A DNA stretch of 64,000 bases. Origin: a virus. Position numbers and translations under genes: made by a program. The DNA lies in the IMG/VR virus record IMGVR_UViG_3300021964_000039, positions 1 through 64,000 of that record, one strand, 5' to 3'. A model generated the notes under the pieces. It searched no databases. It was not told the origin of the DNA and saw only the letters and a list, made by a program, of their open reading frames with translations. This document shows, piece after piece, positions 1 through 9,648 of this stretch (positions are counted from its first letter, which is position 1; each line of letters begins with the position of its first letter).

Positions 1-2265
1 TCTGCTTTTGTATCTATAGTGAATATACCCGGATATGATAGCGTCACTGTTGATAATTTAAGCATTTCCGGAGTCAGAGGTACTGACTTAATTTATAACG
101 GTGATAATAGTTTAGCTCTTACAAATCGTATGTGGCAAGACTATCAACTTAGTACATACTCAATAGTAAATGGCCAGCTTAATATTGGCTCATCTTCAAA
201 CGGTGGTATTTTTGCATATATGCCTACACAAAAAGGAATAGTCTATAATTACAGCTTTGATTTAGTTCAATATAACTCGCCTGCAAGTACTCCTAGTTTA
301 CAGATTAGTGACGACGCACGGAGTGCAGAAACTTATGTCGACAGACAACTAGATACTGAAACTCCAGGCACTACTATTACAGGAACATTTGTTGCCAAAA
401 GCACAGGTACTGAGTTCAGGATAGGAAATATTGATAATGGTGATTTACTAATATTAGATAATTTTGAAGTGACTCCAGTGCCTGGACAAAATGATGTATT
501 AATAGAACCTGGAAAGATTAGTTTTGATGTTAATCCTGGATTCAACAGTATTGCGCTAGGCGGGCTCACAGGTGAAACAGCAATATTAGTAGGACATACT
601 GGAGATACTTTCTTAAGGACTACTATTGATGAACAACCTACTAGTACACTAGGTCCAAGTTCGTTTACAGAACAGCCAGCAGTACCTTTAGCAAGTGAAG
701 TTGCCAGCACAGGCTTTAATTGGGTTGACATTGCATATGGCGCAGGTGCATGGGTAGCAATAGATGAAAATGGATCAGTTACAGTAAGTTTAGATGATGG
801 ATTTACTTGGACAACATATTTCAATTCTTTCGATTTAGATGGTATAGAAACATTAGCTACTATCACTTTTGGTAACAATGCGTTTGTTGTTACAATTAAC
901 GATGGGGATAGAATGTTTGTTAGTGCTGATAAAGGTGCTACATGGGATGACAAAGAAATTATCAATGACTCAACTAGAAAAAATTGGATAGGATCTTATT
1001 CACAAGGTGTATTTGTTCTATCAAGTAATACCGGAGATCTAGTATATTCTCAAAATTGTAATACTTGGGAAACACTTCCTTCTGCAACAGGAGTTAATGC
1101 TATTATAGGTGGATATGATGTTAATAATGATCCTATGTGGTTAGCAACAGGTGCTAATCCAGGAGAAGATAGAATCATTACTGGCGGAGCTGTTCCATTA
1201 ATAAGAACTACACAAGCAAGCGGTAACATTAATGAAGTATTCATACTTGATCCAGGTAGCGGACTTACAACTCCTTTAGAAATTACTTTTGATGATCCAG
1301 GGCAGATAACTGAAGTTGAATACGATACAGAAGTAAAAAATAATGTTCTAGGACAACCTTCGTTTAATGATAGAGGTATAGCTTATGTAACTGCTCAATT
1401 TACAGTTACAGGAAATGGATTTGCTGAGATACTTCCGTTTGGTAATAAAATATTCTTAAAAGATGTAAGTAGATTGCCAGGTCCAGGTGATAACCTTAGG
1501 ATAGCTTCTATACCTGATACAATATTTTCAGTAACAAAAATTATTAATAGTTCGGGCAATGGACCTTTTGATTTAGAAATAAATCTTATTCCAAATATTG
1601 GAAGAAATGAATCACCAGATCACGATGAAGATATTAGTATTAGACAAAAGTATAGCCAGATTAGATTAACTGGTCATGACTTCTTAGATATAGGAAGTGG
1701 TAATTTTGATGATACAAATTACCCTGATTTATATGTATTTGGACAGACTAGTGCTAATAATACTCAACAGTTTAATGAAATTGATGAGTACGACGGTGGT
1801 AGAGTTTTCTATACAAGTACTGACCAAGATGGTAACTTTAGAGTTGGAGAATTGTTTAGTGTTGAACAGGCAAGAGGAACAGTAACTCTTAGTGCAGACT
1901 TTTTTGAAATTGATGGATTGACTGAACTTAGATTAGGTGCAATTAGAATCGGTGGAACTAATGCTGTTATTAACGAATTTAGTATAGATGCTACTTTTGC
2001 TGATAACAGTGATAATATTATTCCTACACAAAAAGCGATTAAAACTTATCTTGAAAATAGATTTTCAGGAGGTGGTGCAAATGTTAACACAAATACATTG
2101 CTTGCAGGTAGTGTAGAAATTACAGGATCACAAATTGGTTCTTTAGCTAATCTTACTGTGAATATTAATAATGTAGTTGACATAAACAAAGGTGTTAACG
2201 GTACGATGGCAGCAATGGCAATGTTTAATGCCGCTGGTATTAAGCAAGATATGGTAAATGGATAA
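1..2265 (+). CDS. Large tail-fibre/virion structural protein, 5' end outside window
   Basis: The reading frame is open to the first base, so the gene begins upstream; the GTG at 19 is only the first in-frame start-like codon visible. Counting from there, about residues 235-375 hold Asp-box (BNR) motifs, SLDDGFTW and SADKGATW, as in sialidase-like beta-propellers. The last 300 residues contain a module shared with the next gene: RLTGHDFLDIG, then GGRVFYTSTDQDGNFRVG, then NSDNIIPTQKAI. Such modules recur in long fibre or baseplate-associated proteins of marine T4-like phages (family knowledge). The ORF ends as a late promoter octamer begins. A glycan-binding fibre subunit is inferred; the exact position in the virion is unknown. 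Confidence 0.7.
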   Translation, partial: SAFVSIVNIPGYDSVTVDNLSISGVRGTDLIYNGDNSLALTNRMWQDYQLSTYSIVNGQLNIGSSSNGGIFAYMPTQKGIVYNYSFDLVQYNSPASTPSLQISDDARSAETYVDRQLDTETPGTTITGTFVAKSTGTEFRIGNIDNGDLLILDNFEVTPVPGQNDVLIEPGKISFDVNPGFNSIALGGLTGETAILVGHTGDTFLRTTIDEQPTSTLGPSSFTEQPAVPLASEVASTGFNWVDIAYGAGAWVAIDENGSVTVSLDDGFTWTTYFNSFDLDGIETLATITFGNNAFVVTINDGDRMFVSADKGATWDDKEIINDSTRKNWIGSYSQGVFVLSSNTGDLVYSQNCNTWETLPSATGVNAIIGGYDVNNDPMWLATGANPGEDRIITGGAVPLIRTTQASGNINEVFILDPGSGLTTPLEITFDDPGQITEVEYDTEVKNNVLGQPSFNDRGIAYVTAQFTVTGNGFAEILPFGNKIFLKDVSRLPGPGDNLRIASIPDTIFSVTKIINSSGNGPFDLEINLIPNIGRNESPDHDEDISIRQKYSQIRLTGHDFLDIGSGNFDDTNYPDLYVFGQTSANNTQQFNEIDEYDGGRVFYTSTDQDGNFRVGELFSVEQARGTVTLSADFFEIDGLTELRLGAIRIGGTNAVINEFSIDATFADNSDNIIPTQKAIKTYLENRFSGGGANVNTNTLLAGSVEITGSQIGSLANLTVNINNVVDINKGVNGTMAAMAMFNAAGIKQDMVNG

Positions 2266-2268
2266 ATA
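2261..2268 (+). promoter_or_regulatory. T4-type late promoter octamer GATAAATA before the giant fibre gene
   Basis: The octamer overlaps the stop of the upstream fibre gene; +1 is expected near 2274, giving a short leader with GGAG before the ATG at 2297. Confidence 0.7.
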
Positions 2269-2296
2269 GTTAAAATGTATTATTTTGGAGCAATAA

Positions 2297-5200
2297 ATGG
2301 CTGAATTTAAACTAGGTAGAATTAGATTTGTATGGAAAGGCACCTGGGCAACCACAACGGTGTATTACAAAGATGATGTTATTAGACTGGGTGGTCGTCT
2401 GTACATATGTATAACAGGACACACAAGTTCAGCTAATTTTGATACAGATTCAGCTAACTGGGAAACATTTAGTGATGGTACTACATGGAGAGGTCCTTGG
2501 ACTACTTCAACATATTACGGAATAAATGATATAGTAACTTACGGCGGATATTTGTATATCGCAAACGCAGGTCATACATCTGCAGCCACAAATGCTCTTG
2601 GTTTAGAAGATAATCAATCAGATTGGGATATATTTGCTGAAGGTTTTGATTGGCAAAATAATTGGGGTACAAGCACTAGATACAGAATTAATCAACTTGT
2701 AAAATATGGTGGAGCAGTATACCTATGTAATACAGGTCATACTTCTAATGCAGATCCAAATCTTGGTTTAGAAGCTGATTCCGCTAGTTGGGATTTGCTC
2801 GTTGAAGGACAAGAATGGAAATCCGATTGGACAATCAGCACAAAATATAAAAAATATGACATAGTAAAGTATGGTGGAACACTTTACATATGTAATACAG
2901 GACACGTATCAGCTGCTACAGATGCATTAGGCTTAGAAGATGATCAAGCTAAATGGGACATTTATCAGCAAGCATTTATATATCTGAGTAATTGGTTAAA
3001 CAATACAAGGTATAAAATAAATGATGTTGTTAGATATGGTGGAGATCTTTACATATGTACCCAAGGACATACTTCAGCTGCATTTCTTGAGGACAGTGTA
3101 GCAGGAAGTCTAGGACAAGATTCAGACAAATGGGAAATTTTTGTACCAGGACTACAATGGGACGATAGTTGGAGTCCTGAAACAGTTTATCAGCCAGGTG
3201 ATTTAGTTACATATGGAGGATACGTATATGTATCTCAAACAATTCACGTAGGTACAACTCCAAGTAACGGTAGTGACTGGCAAGTATTTACAACAGGATT
3301 TAAATTTAGAGGCGAGTGGGGAGAAGACTCAACCAACCAAGATTATAGAATAGGTGATGTAGTCAGACGAGGCGGATATACCTATATTGCAACGGTTGAC
3401 AATAATAATATTCCACCACCTGACGTTACAGCCTGGGATATTTTGAACACTGGCATATTATGGCAAGGTGATTGGACCAATGGAGTTATATATGCCGCAG
3501 GTGATGCTGTCAAATACGGAAATAACAGCTATATCTGTGTAGACGATCATACAAGTGATACTGCAACCAACAGACCAGATGTAGATATCAATGGTGATTT
3601 TTGGAACTTATTAGCGGGTGGTGCAGAATCTAGTGCTTTAACAACATCAGGCGACTTGTTATATTATGGTGGCGCAGGACCTACAAGGCTACCAATCGGA
3701 ACTATAGGACAGGCATTAACTGTTAATGCAAACGGAAATCCTGAATGGACTACTTTTGGAACATTAAACGATATTTGGTATGTCGCATTAGAAGGTACTG
3801 ATAATCCTAATCCGACTAATGGTGGAAACTTAGATCGACCGTGGCGTACTATAAAGTATGCTTGCCAACAAATAGATTTAGGTGCAAAAAATCCAAACGC
3901 AAAGCGTTTACTCGAACTAAACAGACAGTTTATACAACGAGAAGTAGTTGAATGGACAGATTATCAAATTGCAAACGATATATTACCTTTCACTAGTGCA
4001 TTTACCTATGATTCAACAAAATGTTATAGAGACATAGGGTACATAGTAGATGCTATGATATATGATATTACACATGGCGGAAACAAAAAAACTAGGGAAG
4101 CAGCAAGTATATATATTACCGGACCTGGACAATTCTATGTATTAGGACAAGAGGAAGAGACAGCAGCATCTATTGAATATGCTATTACTGTGATGGACGC
4201 TGTGTTGAATCAAACTGGACCGGCAACTAACTATCAACAAACTAACTCATACACTCCAGAAGTATTACAAATTACAAGTGGTCTTGTAGCAGAAGCAGGA
4301 ACTGTAGCAACTGTAACAAGTTATACTCAAAATATAGCAGATGTGGTAGCAGCCGGAACACTAGTCGATTTAGATGATCCTATTAGAGTTAATACAAGTA
4401 TTTTTGTTAAGACTGGTACGTTCTTAGAAACACTACCTATACCAGTTCCGGAATTAACTGCAATCGTAGGTGACGAGCTTAGAAGCACAAGAATTCAACC
4501 TAGAGGCAGCACAGTAGCAAGCGGAGATGTTACATACAGTCTAGCTGCTCTTGCACATCTTGAAAGTATAATAGGTGTCGTAGTCCAAGGCAATATTGTT
4601 ACTCCACAAACCAACAATAACGAAAGTCAAATTGCAGGTGTGGATGGTGTACCTTATGCTGATGCAACCGCGGCTACTACTATACAAAATCTTGTGCAAC
4701 AAGCACAGGATTATATTGATTACAGAGTAAACGGTGTATCAGGAGATTCAAGTGCTCCTGCATATGGTGGGTCAAACGATGGTACTGAAAACCAAAATAA
4801 TTACAATGCGGCTAGGCTTATTGAACTTAATAGAACTTTCTTAGTAGAAGATGTAATAAATTATATAGCTCAAACCTATCCAGCATACGTATACGATCAA
4901 GATCAATGTAGGAACGACCTAAATCATTACTTAACTGGATTTAAATGGGATCTACAATACGAAAGTAATTACAGAACGTTAAGTGCTGCTACTGCATATA
5001 TGAACGCCGTTGACGGAAGTTTAGAAGAAAATATGTTCTTATTAAGAAATGGAACAGGATTAAGAAATTGCACTGTTGACGGATTAACTGGTACATTGAG
5101 TGCAGCTAATGCATACGGAACTAGACGTCCAAGTGCAGGTGCATATGCATCATTAGATCCAGGTTGGGGACCAGATGATGAAAGATGCTGGATTACAGCA

Positions 5201-7129
5201 AGATCTCCTTATGTGCAAAATGTAACAACATTCGGTACAGGTTGTGTTGGATTAAAGATTGACGGTGATTTACATGCTGGCGGTAATGACTCTATTGTTG
5301 CAAACGATTTCACGCAGATTATAAGCGACGGTATAGGTGCTTGGGTTACAAACTTAGGACGTTCAGAGCTCGTATCGGTATTCTCATACTATGCTCACAT
5401 AGCTTACCTAGCAGAAAATGGTGGGAAAATACGTGCAACTAACGGTAACAACTCATACGGGGATTATGGATCCGTTGCAGAGGGTGTAGACAGCACTGAA
5501 AATCCTATCACCGCATCTGTAAACAACAGAAGTTTAGATGCACAGATATCAAGAGTGTTAGTCTCAGGAAGTGAAATTATACATGTAGAGTATAGCAATG
5601 CAGGTAGAGAATACACTACAGCAACTTACAACTTTACTGGTCCAGGATTTGGAGCCGCAGTATCTAGTGCAAACATTGAAAACGGCGGTGTATTTGAAGT
5701 TAGATTACGTAACCAAGCAGACGGTTCAACTGTTGGCGACACTTTTGGTGGTGAAGGTTACATAAGTAATGCTAACGTTGCGCAGGAAGGTGATACTACA
5801 ACACTCACACTTTCTGCTACTGAATCTGCTACAGCAGCATCTTATCAAGGAATGAGAATTGTTATTACAGCAGGTACAGGTGTTGGACAATATGGTTATA
5901 TACAAAGTTATGATCCTGCTACTAAGATTGCAACTATTTACAAAGATAGTGATGGCACAGCAGGTTGGGATACTTACAGAACGGGTGTAGCAATTGAAAG
6001 TACACTTAATGCTACTACACAATATATTGTAGAACCTAGAGTTACTTTTGCAGCCCCGGCAAGCGGATTATACGCTGACACAGCCAAAGCAAGAACAAGA
6101 GTTGCATCAAACAAAGTTGTAGAAATATTAATGATTGATCCAGGGAACGGATATACTTCAGCACCTGTATGTACAATTACTGATCCTAATGCTACACTAG
6201 AGGTGCCTATTGAAACAAGAATTGGAAACGGTGTTCTAAATCAGCCTACATTTAGTAACAGAGGAACAGGTTACACAACCAGTGCTTCTACTGTAACTGG
6301 CGATGGTTTCGCAGATTTATTCCAGAGTGGTTCTTCAATTTATGTTGAAGGATTAACTGAAGAACCAGATGCTGGATCTAATATAACTTTTGATAGTTTG
6401 CCGGGACAGTATTATAAGATTGTTACTATTAGAGAGTTAACAGGAACTCCAGATGGATTTGGCGGTTCAATTGCTCCTTACAGTGCTAACTTACAAATTA
6501 GTCCAGATTTAGGGATCGAAGAAGCTCCTAATCATGGCACAAATATTACTATCAGAAGAAGATTTAGTCAAGTAAGATTAACAGGACATGATTTCTTAGA
6601 TATCGGTACTGGTAACTTTGCTAACACAAATTATCCAAATTTACCATTAACTGATCCTGATCCAACATATGAAATTACAGAATCAGGAGGAGGACGAGTG
6701 TTCTACACAAGTACTGACCAAGATGGTAACTTTAGAGTTGGTGGCTTGTTTAATATTGAACAAGCAACTGGTATTGCAACACTCGATGTTGATGCTTTCA
6801 ATCTAGCAGGTTTGCAAGAACTTACTTTGGGTAATATTGCATTAGGATCAACTGGTGCAACAATTACAGAATTTAGTACTGATGGAACATTTACTGCAAA
6901 CTCAGATAATATTGTTCCTACACAAGCAGCAATTATAAGTTACATTGCTAGTCAAATAGGTGGCGGTGCAAGTTCTCTAAACGTAAACAGCTTAACAGCT
7001 GGTGTTGTGGAAATTAGTGGCCAACAAATAACTACAACAACTGGTGTTCCATTAAATATAACATCACCAGTAAATTTCACAGATAGTGTGAGAGGAACAC
7101 CTGTTGCACTAAGCTATTATTTAAGATAA
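2297..7129 (+). CDS. Giant multidomain tail-fibre/adhesin protein (1610 aa)
   Basis: An SD (GGAG) lies 6 nt before ATG. Residues about 14-440 are eight degenerate 50-residue repeats of the form W-x4-W...Y...D-V-YGG-x-Y-C...HTS, which resemble small carbohydrate-binding modules. A GDLLYYGGAGPTRLPIG linker follows, typical of phage fibres. The centre (about 490-1100) starts with DIWYVALEGTD and runs through Gly/Asn-rich sequence (GLKIDGDLHAGG, GGKIRATNGNNSYG) like a right-handed beta-helix. The C-terminal 290 residues repeat the module of the preceding gene. A short stretch around ELNRQFIQREVVEW also resembles the start of the 1939-residue protein at 27066. A receptor-binding or decorating fibre is inferred from architecture. 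Confidence 0.72.
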   Translation: MAEFKLGRIRFVWKGTWATTTVYYKDDVIRLGGRLYICITGHTSSANFDTDSANWETFSDGTTWRGPWTTSTYYGINDIVTYGGYLYIANAGHTSAATNALGLEDNQSDWDIFAEGFDWQNNWGTSTRYRINQLVKYGGAVYLCNTGHTSNADPNLGLEADSASWDLLVEGQEWKSDWTISTKYKKYDIVKYGGTLYICNTGHVSAATDALGLEDDQAKWDIYQQAFIYLSNWLNNTRYKINDVVRYGGDLYICTQGHTSAAFLEDSVAGSLGQDSDKWEIFVPGLQWDDSWSPETVYQPGDLVTYGGYVYVSQTIHVGTTPSNGSDWQVFTTGFKFRGEWGEDSTNQDYRIGDVVRRGGYTYIATVDNNNIPPPDVTAWDILNTGILWQGDWTNGVIYAAGDAVKYGNNSYICVDDHTSDTATNRPDVDINGDFWNLLAGGAESSALTTSGDLLYYGGAGPTRLPIGTIGQALTVNANGNPEWTTFGTLNDIWYVALEGTDNPNPTNGGNLDRPWRTIKYACQQIDLGAKNPNAKRLLELNRQFIQREVVEWTDYQIANDILPFTSAFTYDSTKCYRDIGYIVDAMIYDITHGGNKKTREAASIYITGPGQFYVLGQEEETAASIEYAITVMDAVLNQTGPATNYQQTNSYTPEVLQITSGLVAEAGTVATVTSYTQNIADVVAAGTLVDLDDPIRVNTSIFVKTGTFLETLPIPVPELTAIVGDELRSTRIQPRGSTVASGDVTYSLAALAHLESIIGVVVQGNIVTPQTNNNESQIAGVDGVPYADATAATTIQNLVQQAQDYIDYRVNGVSGDSSAPAYGGSNDGTENQNNYNAARLIELNRTFLVEDVINYIAQTYPAYVYDQDQCRNDLNHYLTGFKWDLQYESNYRTLSAATAYMNAVDGSLEENMFLLRNGTGLRNCTVDGLTGTLSAANAYGTRRPSAGAYASLDPGWGPDDERCWITARSPYVQNVTTFGTGCVGLKIDGDLHAGGNDSIVANDFTQIISDGIGAWVTNLGRSELVSVFSYYAHIAYLAENGGKIRATNGNNSYGDYGSVAEGVDSTENPITASVNNRSLDAQISRVLVSGSEIIHVEYSNAGREYTTATYNFTGPGFGAAVSSANIENGGVFEVRLRNQADGSTVGDTFGGEGYISNANVAQEGDTTTLTLSATESATAASYQGMRIVITAGTGVGQYGYIQSYDPATKIATIYKDSDGTAGWDTYRTGVAIESTLNATTQYIVEPRVTFAAPASGLYADTAKARTRVASNKVVEILMIDPGNGYTSAPVCTITDPNATLEVPIETRIGNGVLNQPTFSNRGTGYTTSASTVTGDGFADLFQSGSSIYVEGLTEEPDAGSNITFDSLPGQYYKIVTIRELTGTPDGFGGSIAPYSANLQISPDLGIEEAPNHGTNITIRRRFSQVRLTGHDFLDIGTGNFANTNYPNLPLTDPDPTYEITESGGGRVFYTSTDQDGNFRVGGLFNIEQATGIATLDVDAFNLAGLQELTLGNIALGSTGATITEFSTDGTFTANSDNIVPTQAAIISYIASQIGGGASSLNVNSLTAGVVEISGQQITTTTGVPLNITSPVNFTDSVRGTPVALSYYLR
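2336..3638 (+). repeat. Eight in-frame W/Y-rich repeats, each about 50 codons
   Basis: The encoded units share a Trp at the start, a Tyr about 8 residues later, an Asp-x-Val-x-Tyr-Gly-Gly core, a Tyr-x-Cys, and mostly a Gly-His-Thr-Ser end. Examples are DIVTYGGYLYIANAGHTS and DIVKYGGTLYICNTGHVS. The DNA copies have diverged, so this is an old protein-level array. The pattern resembles chitin/cellulose-binding type modules, but binding is inferred. Confidence 0.75.
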
Positions 7130-7144
7130 CGGAGAAAAAACAAA

Positions 7145-7465
7145 ATGGCAAATGGAATATTAGCATCAGCAGACGTTACAGCGAGTACTCTTGTAACTCT
7201 GTATACAGTTCCGACAGATACATATACTGTTGCAAGTATAAATTTATGTAATCGGACAACAAATGAAGTGACAGTGAGAATAGCACTGTCTACAACCGGT
7301 ACACCAGGCAACGGAGAATACATAGAATATGATACTTCAGTTGTTGCTAACGGTGTGTTAGAACGCACAGGCATAGTATTAAATGACGGTGAAAATATTG
7401 TTGTTTATGCAGGTGGAACAGGCATAAGTGCAAACGTTTACGGTTTAGAAACACCAACAGTATAA
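7145..7465 (+). CDS. Small fibre-associated beta-sandwich protein (106 aa)
   Basis: This is a short, Thr/Val-rich protein with no signal peptide or membrane segment. The pattern LVTLYTVPTDTYTVASINLCN, followed by YIEYDTSVVANGVLERTG and ENIVVYAG, matches small virion proteins common beside phage tail-fibre genes. In those proteins every second residue is hydrophobic, as in a beta-sandwich. It lies 15 bases after the giant fibre gene and 10 bases before the next, and an SD (GGAG) precedes the ATG. A structural role in the fibre or adhesin complex is inferred from position and pattern; no enzymatic motif is seen. Confidence 0.6.
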   Translation: MANGILASADVTASTLVTLYTVPTDTYTVASINLCNRTTNEVTVRIALSTTGTPGNGEYIEYDTSVVANGVLERTGIVLNDGENIVVYAGGTGISANVYGLETPTV

Positions 7466-7475
7466 GGAAAAAATA

Positions 7476-7928
7476 ATGGGTAGAAGAGTTACAACATCAA
7501 CGTCACCGGGAATAGTTCTTCCGCGTGGTACTGACGCTCAAAGACCAGCATCTGCATCTCCTGGAGATATTAGATATAATACAGATAGAAATTATATCGA
7601 ATTCTATAACAGCGTAAGTTGGCAGGTTGTAGGTGCATTTGAAAACGTTACTACTTCTTCTAATATAGTCGCATTAAACGGTCAACAAATTTTTGTAGAT
7701 ACAAGTGGAGGCACTGTACAAGTAACACTTCCTGCTTCTCCGTCAGTAGGTGATACAATAAGATTTTTTGATTTACGATTAACATTTGATACTAATGCGC
7801 TAACAATAGCAAGAAATGGTAATGTAATTCAAGGCGATGCAGCGGATATGACAGTATCAACAGAAGGTGCTTCCTTTGATTTAATATATTCAGGAACATC
7901 ATACGGTTGGCGAATATTCTCAGTATAA
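7476..7928 (+). CDS. Small tail-fibre protein (150 aa)
   Basis: Residues about 15-50 carry the phage-fibre head motif LPRGTDAQRPASASPGDIRY followed by NTDRNYIEFYNSVSW. The rest reads as a compact beta-rich domain: QIFVDTSGGTVQVTLPASP, DTIRFFD, then a C-terminal YGWRIF. Both modules are widespread in fibre proteins of tailed phages. An AAGGAAAAA leader precedes the ATG. Like its neighbours it is co-directional with very short spacing, so it is part of the late fibre operon. Its precise location on the virion cannot be told from sequence. Confidence 0.62.
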   Translation: MGRRVTTSTSPGIVLPRGTDAQRPASASPGDIRYNTDRNYIEFYNSVSWQVVGAFENVTTSSNIVALNGQQIFVDTSGGTVQVTLPASPSVGDTIRFFDLRLTFDTNALTIARNGNVIQGDAADMTVSTEGASFDLIYSGTSYGWRIFSV

Positions 7929-7937
7929 GGAAAAAAA

Positions 7938-8774
7938 ATGGCTAGCTACGCAAGTTATAAGAAAATTACAACTGATAGAGTAGATCCGTTACCAAGTAAC
8001 AAACTTGCACCAGGTGCAGGAACTGCAAACTGTGTTGTTTGGATATACAATAACAGGGGGCTAACAAGGCAGAATTGTGCTAATGGCGGCGGATGTGTAT
8101 GTCAGGCGTGTGGAGCTTCTTGTACATGGACTGTTCCAGATAATGTTCATACAATAACATTTGAAATATGGAGCGGTGGAGGCGGTGGTGCCGGCGTAAG
8201 TTGCTGTAATTGCTGTTGGCACGGTCAACCCGGCGCAGGCGGCAACTATGCTATGAAAACTCTGAATGTTACACCTGGTGATACATATACAATATGTGCA
8301 GGAGGCTCATGGCCGTGTTCAAAGTCTCATACGTGTTTAGCAACAATGGGCTGTGCAAGTTACATTACAGGACCAGGATTAAGTAATTTTTGTGCGCAAG
8401 GCGGCTGTGGCGGTTGTATGCACGGTGGTAGTTGGGGACCACGTGTAAATAACGGCGGATGTGGAAATTGCGGTTGTTGTGGTTGCGGATTTCACGGTGC
8501 TGACTTCGGAGTAATGGGTACAGTAGGACAAATGTCAGGTGGAACAGGTTGTCATTGTAACGGAAGAACAGGATACAATGGTATGGCTCCATTTATTGGA
8601 ACAACCATGGCAAATTACACTACTGAAGCATGGTGTTCATGTGGCTGTTATATTACTTGGCCTGCAGGAGGCGGTACTACAGGGCAAAGTTCGTATTGCG
8701 GGGATAACGCACAATGTTGTGCCGGCGGATCCGGACAAGGAGGATCAGGAATTGTTAAGATTACAATGCAGTGA
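7938..8774 (+). CDS. Cys/Gly-rich adhesin-like protein, copy 1 (278 aa)
   Basis: First of three tandem paralogues. The core CTWTVPDNVHTITFEIWSGG followed by a poly-Gly run and NVTPGDTYTICAGG matches the glycine-rich domain found at tips of phage tail fibres and adhesins. About 30 of 278 residues are Cys, which is extraordinary for a virion protein. Conserved Cys blocks are GGGCVCQACGASC near residue 50, NCGCCGCGFHG near 165 and EAWCSCGCYI near 235. There is no signal peptide. The cysteines could bind metal, form iron-sulfur or zinc-like sites, or crosslink a rigid fibre after lysis; the sequence cannot decide. A receptor-binding tip protein is inferred. Confidence 0.62.
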   Translation: MASYASYKKITTDRVDPLPSNKLAPGAGTANCVVWIYNNRGLTRQNCANGGGCVCQACGASCTWTVPDNVHTITFEIWSGGGGGAGVSCCNCCWHGQPGAGGNYAMKTLNVTPGDTYTICAGGSWPCSKSHTCLATMGCASYITGPGLSNFCAQGGCGGCMHGGSWGPRVNNGGCGNCGCCGCGFHGADFGVMGTVGQMSGGTGCHCNGRTGYNGMAPFIGTTMANYTTEAWCSCGCYITWPAGGGTTGQSSYCGDNAQCCAGGSGQGGSGIVKITMQ

Positions 8775-8785
8775 TGGAGTATTAA

Positions 8786-9637
8786 ATGGCAAATTACGGT
8801 AATTATAAGAAAGTTATACCAGATCAATTTGAAGACGGTGCTTTAACAGCAGATAAACTAGCTCCGAAATCAACCAATCAATACTGCGTCTTTTATGTGT
8901 ATAATAATAGGGGATTCACTAGACAGTCATGTTCAAATGGCGGTGGGTGTATATGCCAAGCGTGTGGAGCTTCTTGTACATGGACAGTTCCTGCTAATGT
9001 ATCCAAAGCTATTTTTGAAATATGGAGCGGTGGCGGCGGCGGACCCGGCATCAACTGTTGTGGTACATGTAGTTTTGCTATCGGAGGTGCAGGCGGAAAT
9101 TATGCACTCAAATCTATATCTGTTACACCGGGAGACCAATATGCAATATGTGCCGGAGGTAGTTGGAATTGTGCTAGAGCATACGGTTGTTCAGCAAGTA
9201 TGGGCTGTGCAAGCTACGTGACTGGCAATAATTTGTCAAACTTTTGCGCTCAAGGTGCTCGCGGAGGTTGGATGTGTAATGGTGATGCATGGGGACCAAG
9301 AACCCACGGCACTTGTAATAACTGCGGAGCAGGCGGTTCAAACTGTGGATTTGCCGGTGCTGATTTTGGAATAAACGGCACCGTTGGTTGGAAAATGGGT
9401 CATTCAGGATGCCATTGTCAAGGCGCTGATTTACAGTTTTCAGGAACAGCACCTCTTATAGGAAAAGCAGTTGCTAATTCCCCTACCGAAGCATGGTGTT
9501 CGTGTGGTTGTTATATAAATTGGCCATCAGGAGGCGGTATGCCAGGAGTAAGTTCGTATTGCGGGGATTACGCACAATGTTGTGCAGCTGGGTCTGGTCA
9601 AGGAGGTTCAGGAATTGTTAAGATTACGTTTGCTTAA
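8786..9637 (+). CDS. Cys/Gly-rich adhesin-like protein, copy 2 (283 aa)
   Basis: Second tandem paralogue, with the same order of blocks as its neighbours: MANYGNYKK start, GGGCICQACGASCTWTVP, FEIWSGGGGGPG, VTPGDQYAICAGG, MGCASYVTG, EAWCSCGCYI and a GQGGSGIVKITFA end. It has about 26 Cys. Loop regions between the blocks (for instance GTCSFAIGG and GTCNNCGAGGSNCGF) differ from copies 1 and 3, whereas the Cys blocks are kept. This is the pattern expected if a rigid scaffold presents variable loops. The gene starts 11 bases after copy 1, with GGAG upstream. An adhesin role is inferred. Confidence 0.62.
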   Translation: MANYGNYKKVIPDQFEDGALTADKLAPKSTNQYCVFYVYNNRGFTRQSCSNGGGCICQACGASCTWTVPANVSKAIFEIWSGGGGGPGINCCGTCSFAIGGAGGNYALKSISVTPGDQYAICAGGSWNCARAYGCSASMGCASYVTGNNLSNFCAQGARGGWMCNGDAWGPRTHGTCNNCGAGGSNCGFAGADFGINGTVGWKMGHSGCHCQGADLQFSGTAPLIGKAVANSPTEAWCSCGCYINWPSGGGMPGVSSYCGDYAQCCAAGSGQGGSGIVKITFA

Positions 9638-9648
9638 GGAAAAAAATA

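Noticed and set aside
333-965. 210-codon minus-strand frame opposite the first fibre gene
   Set aside because: Low-complexity Ser/Val/Pro translation typical of the antisense of Thr/Asp-rich fibre genes; the sense protein has recognised motifs.
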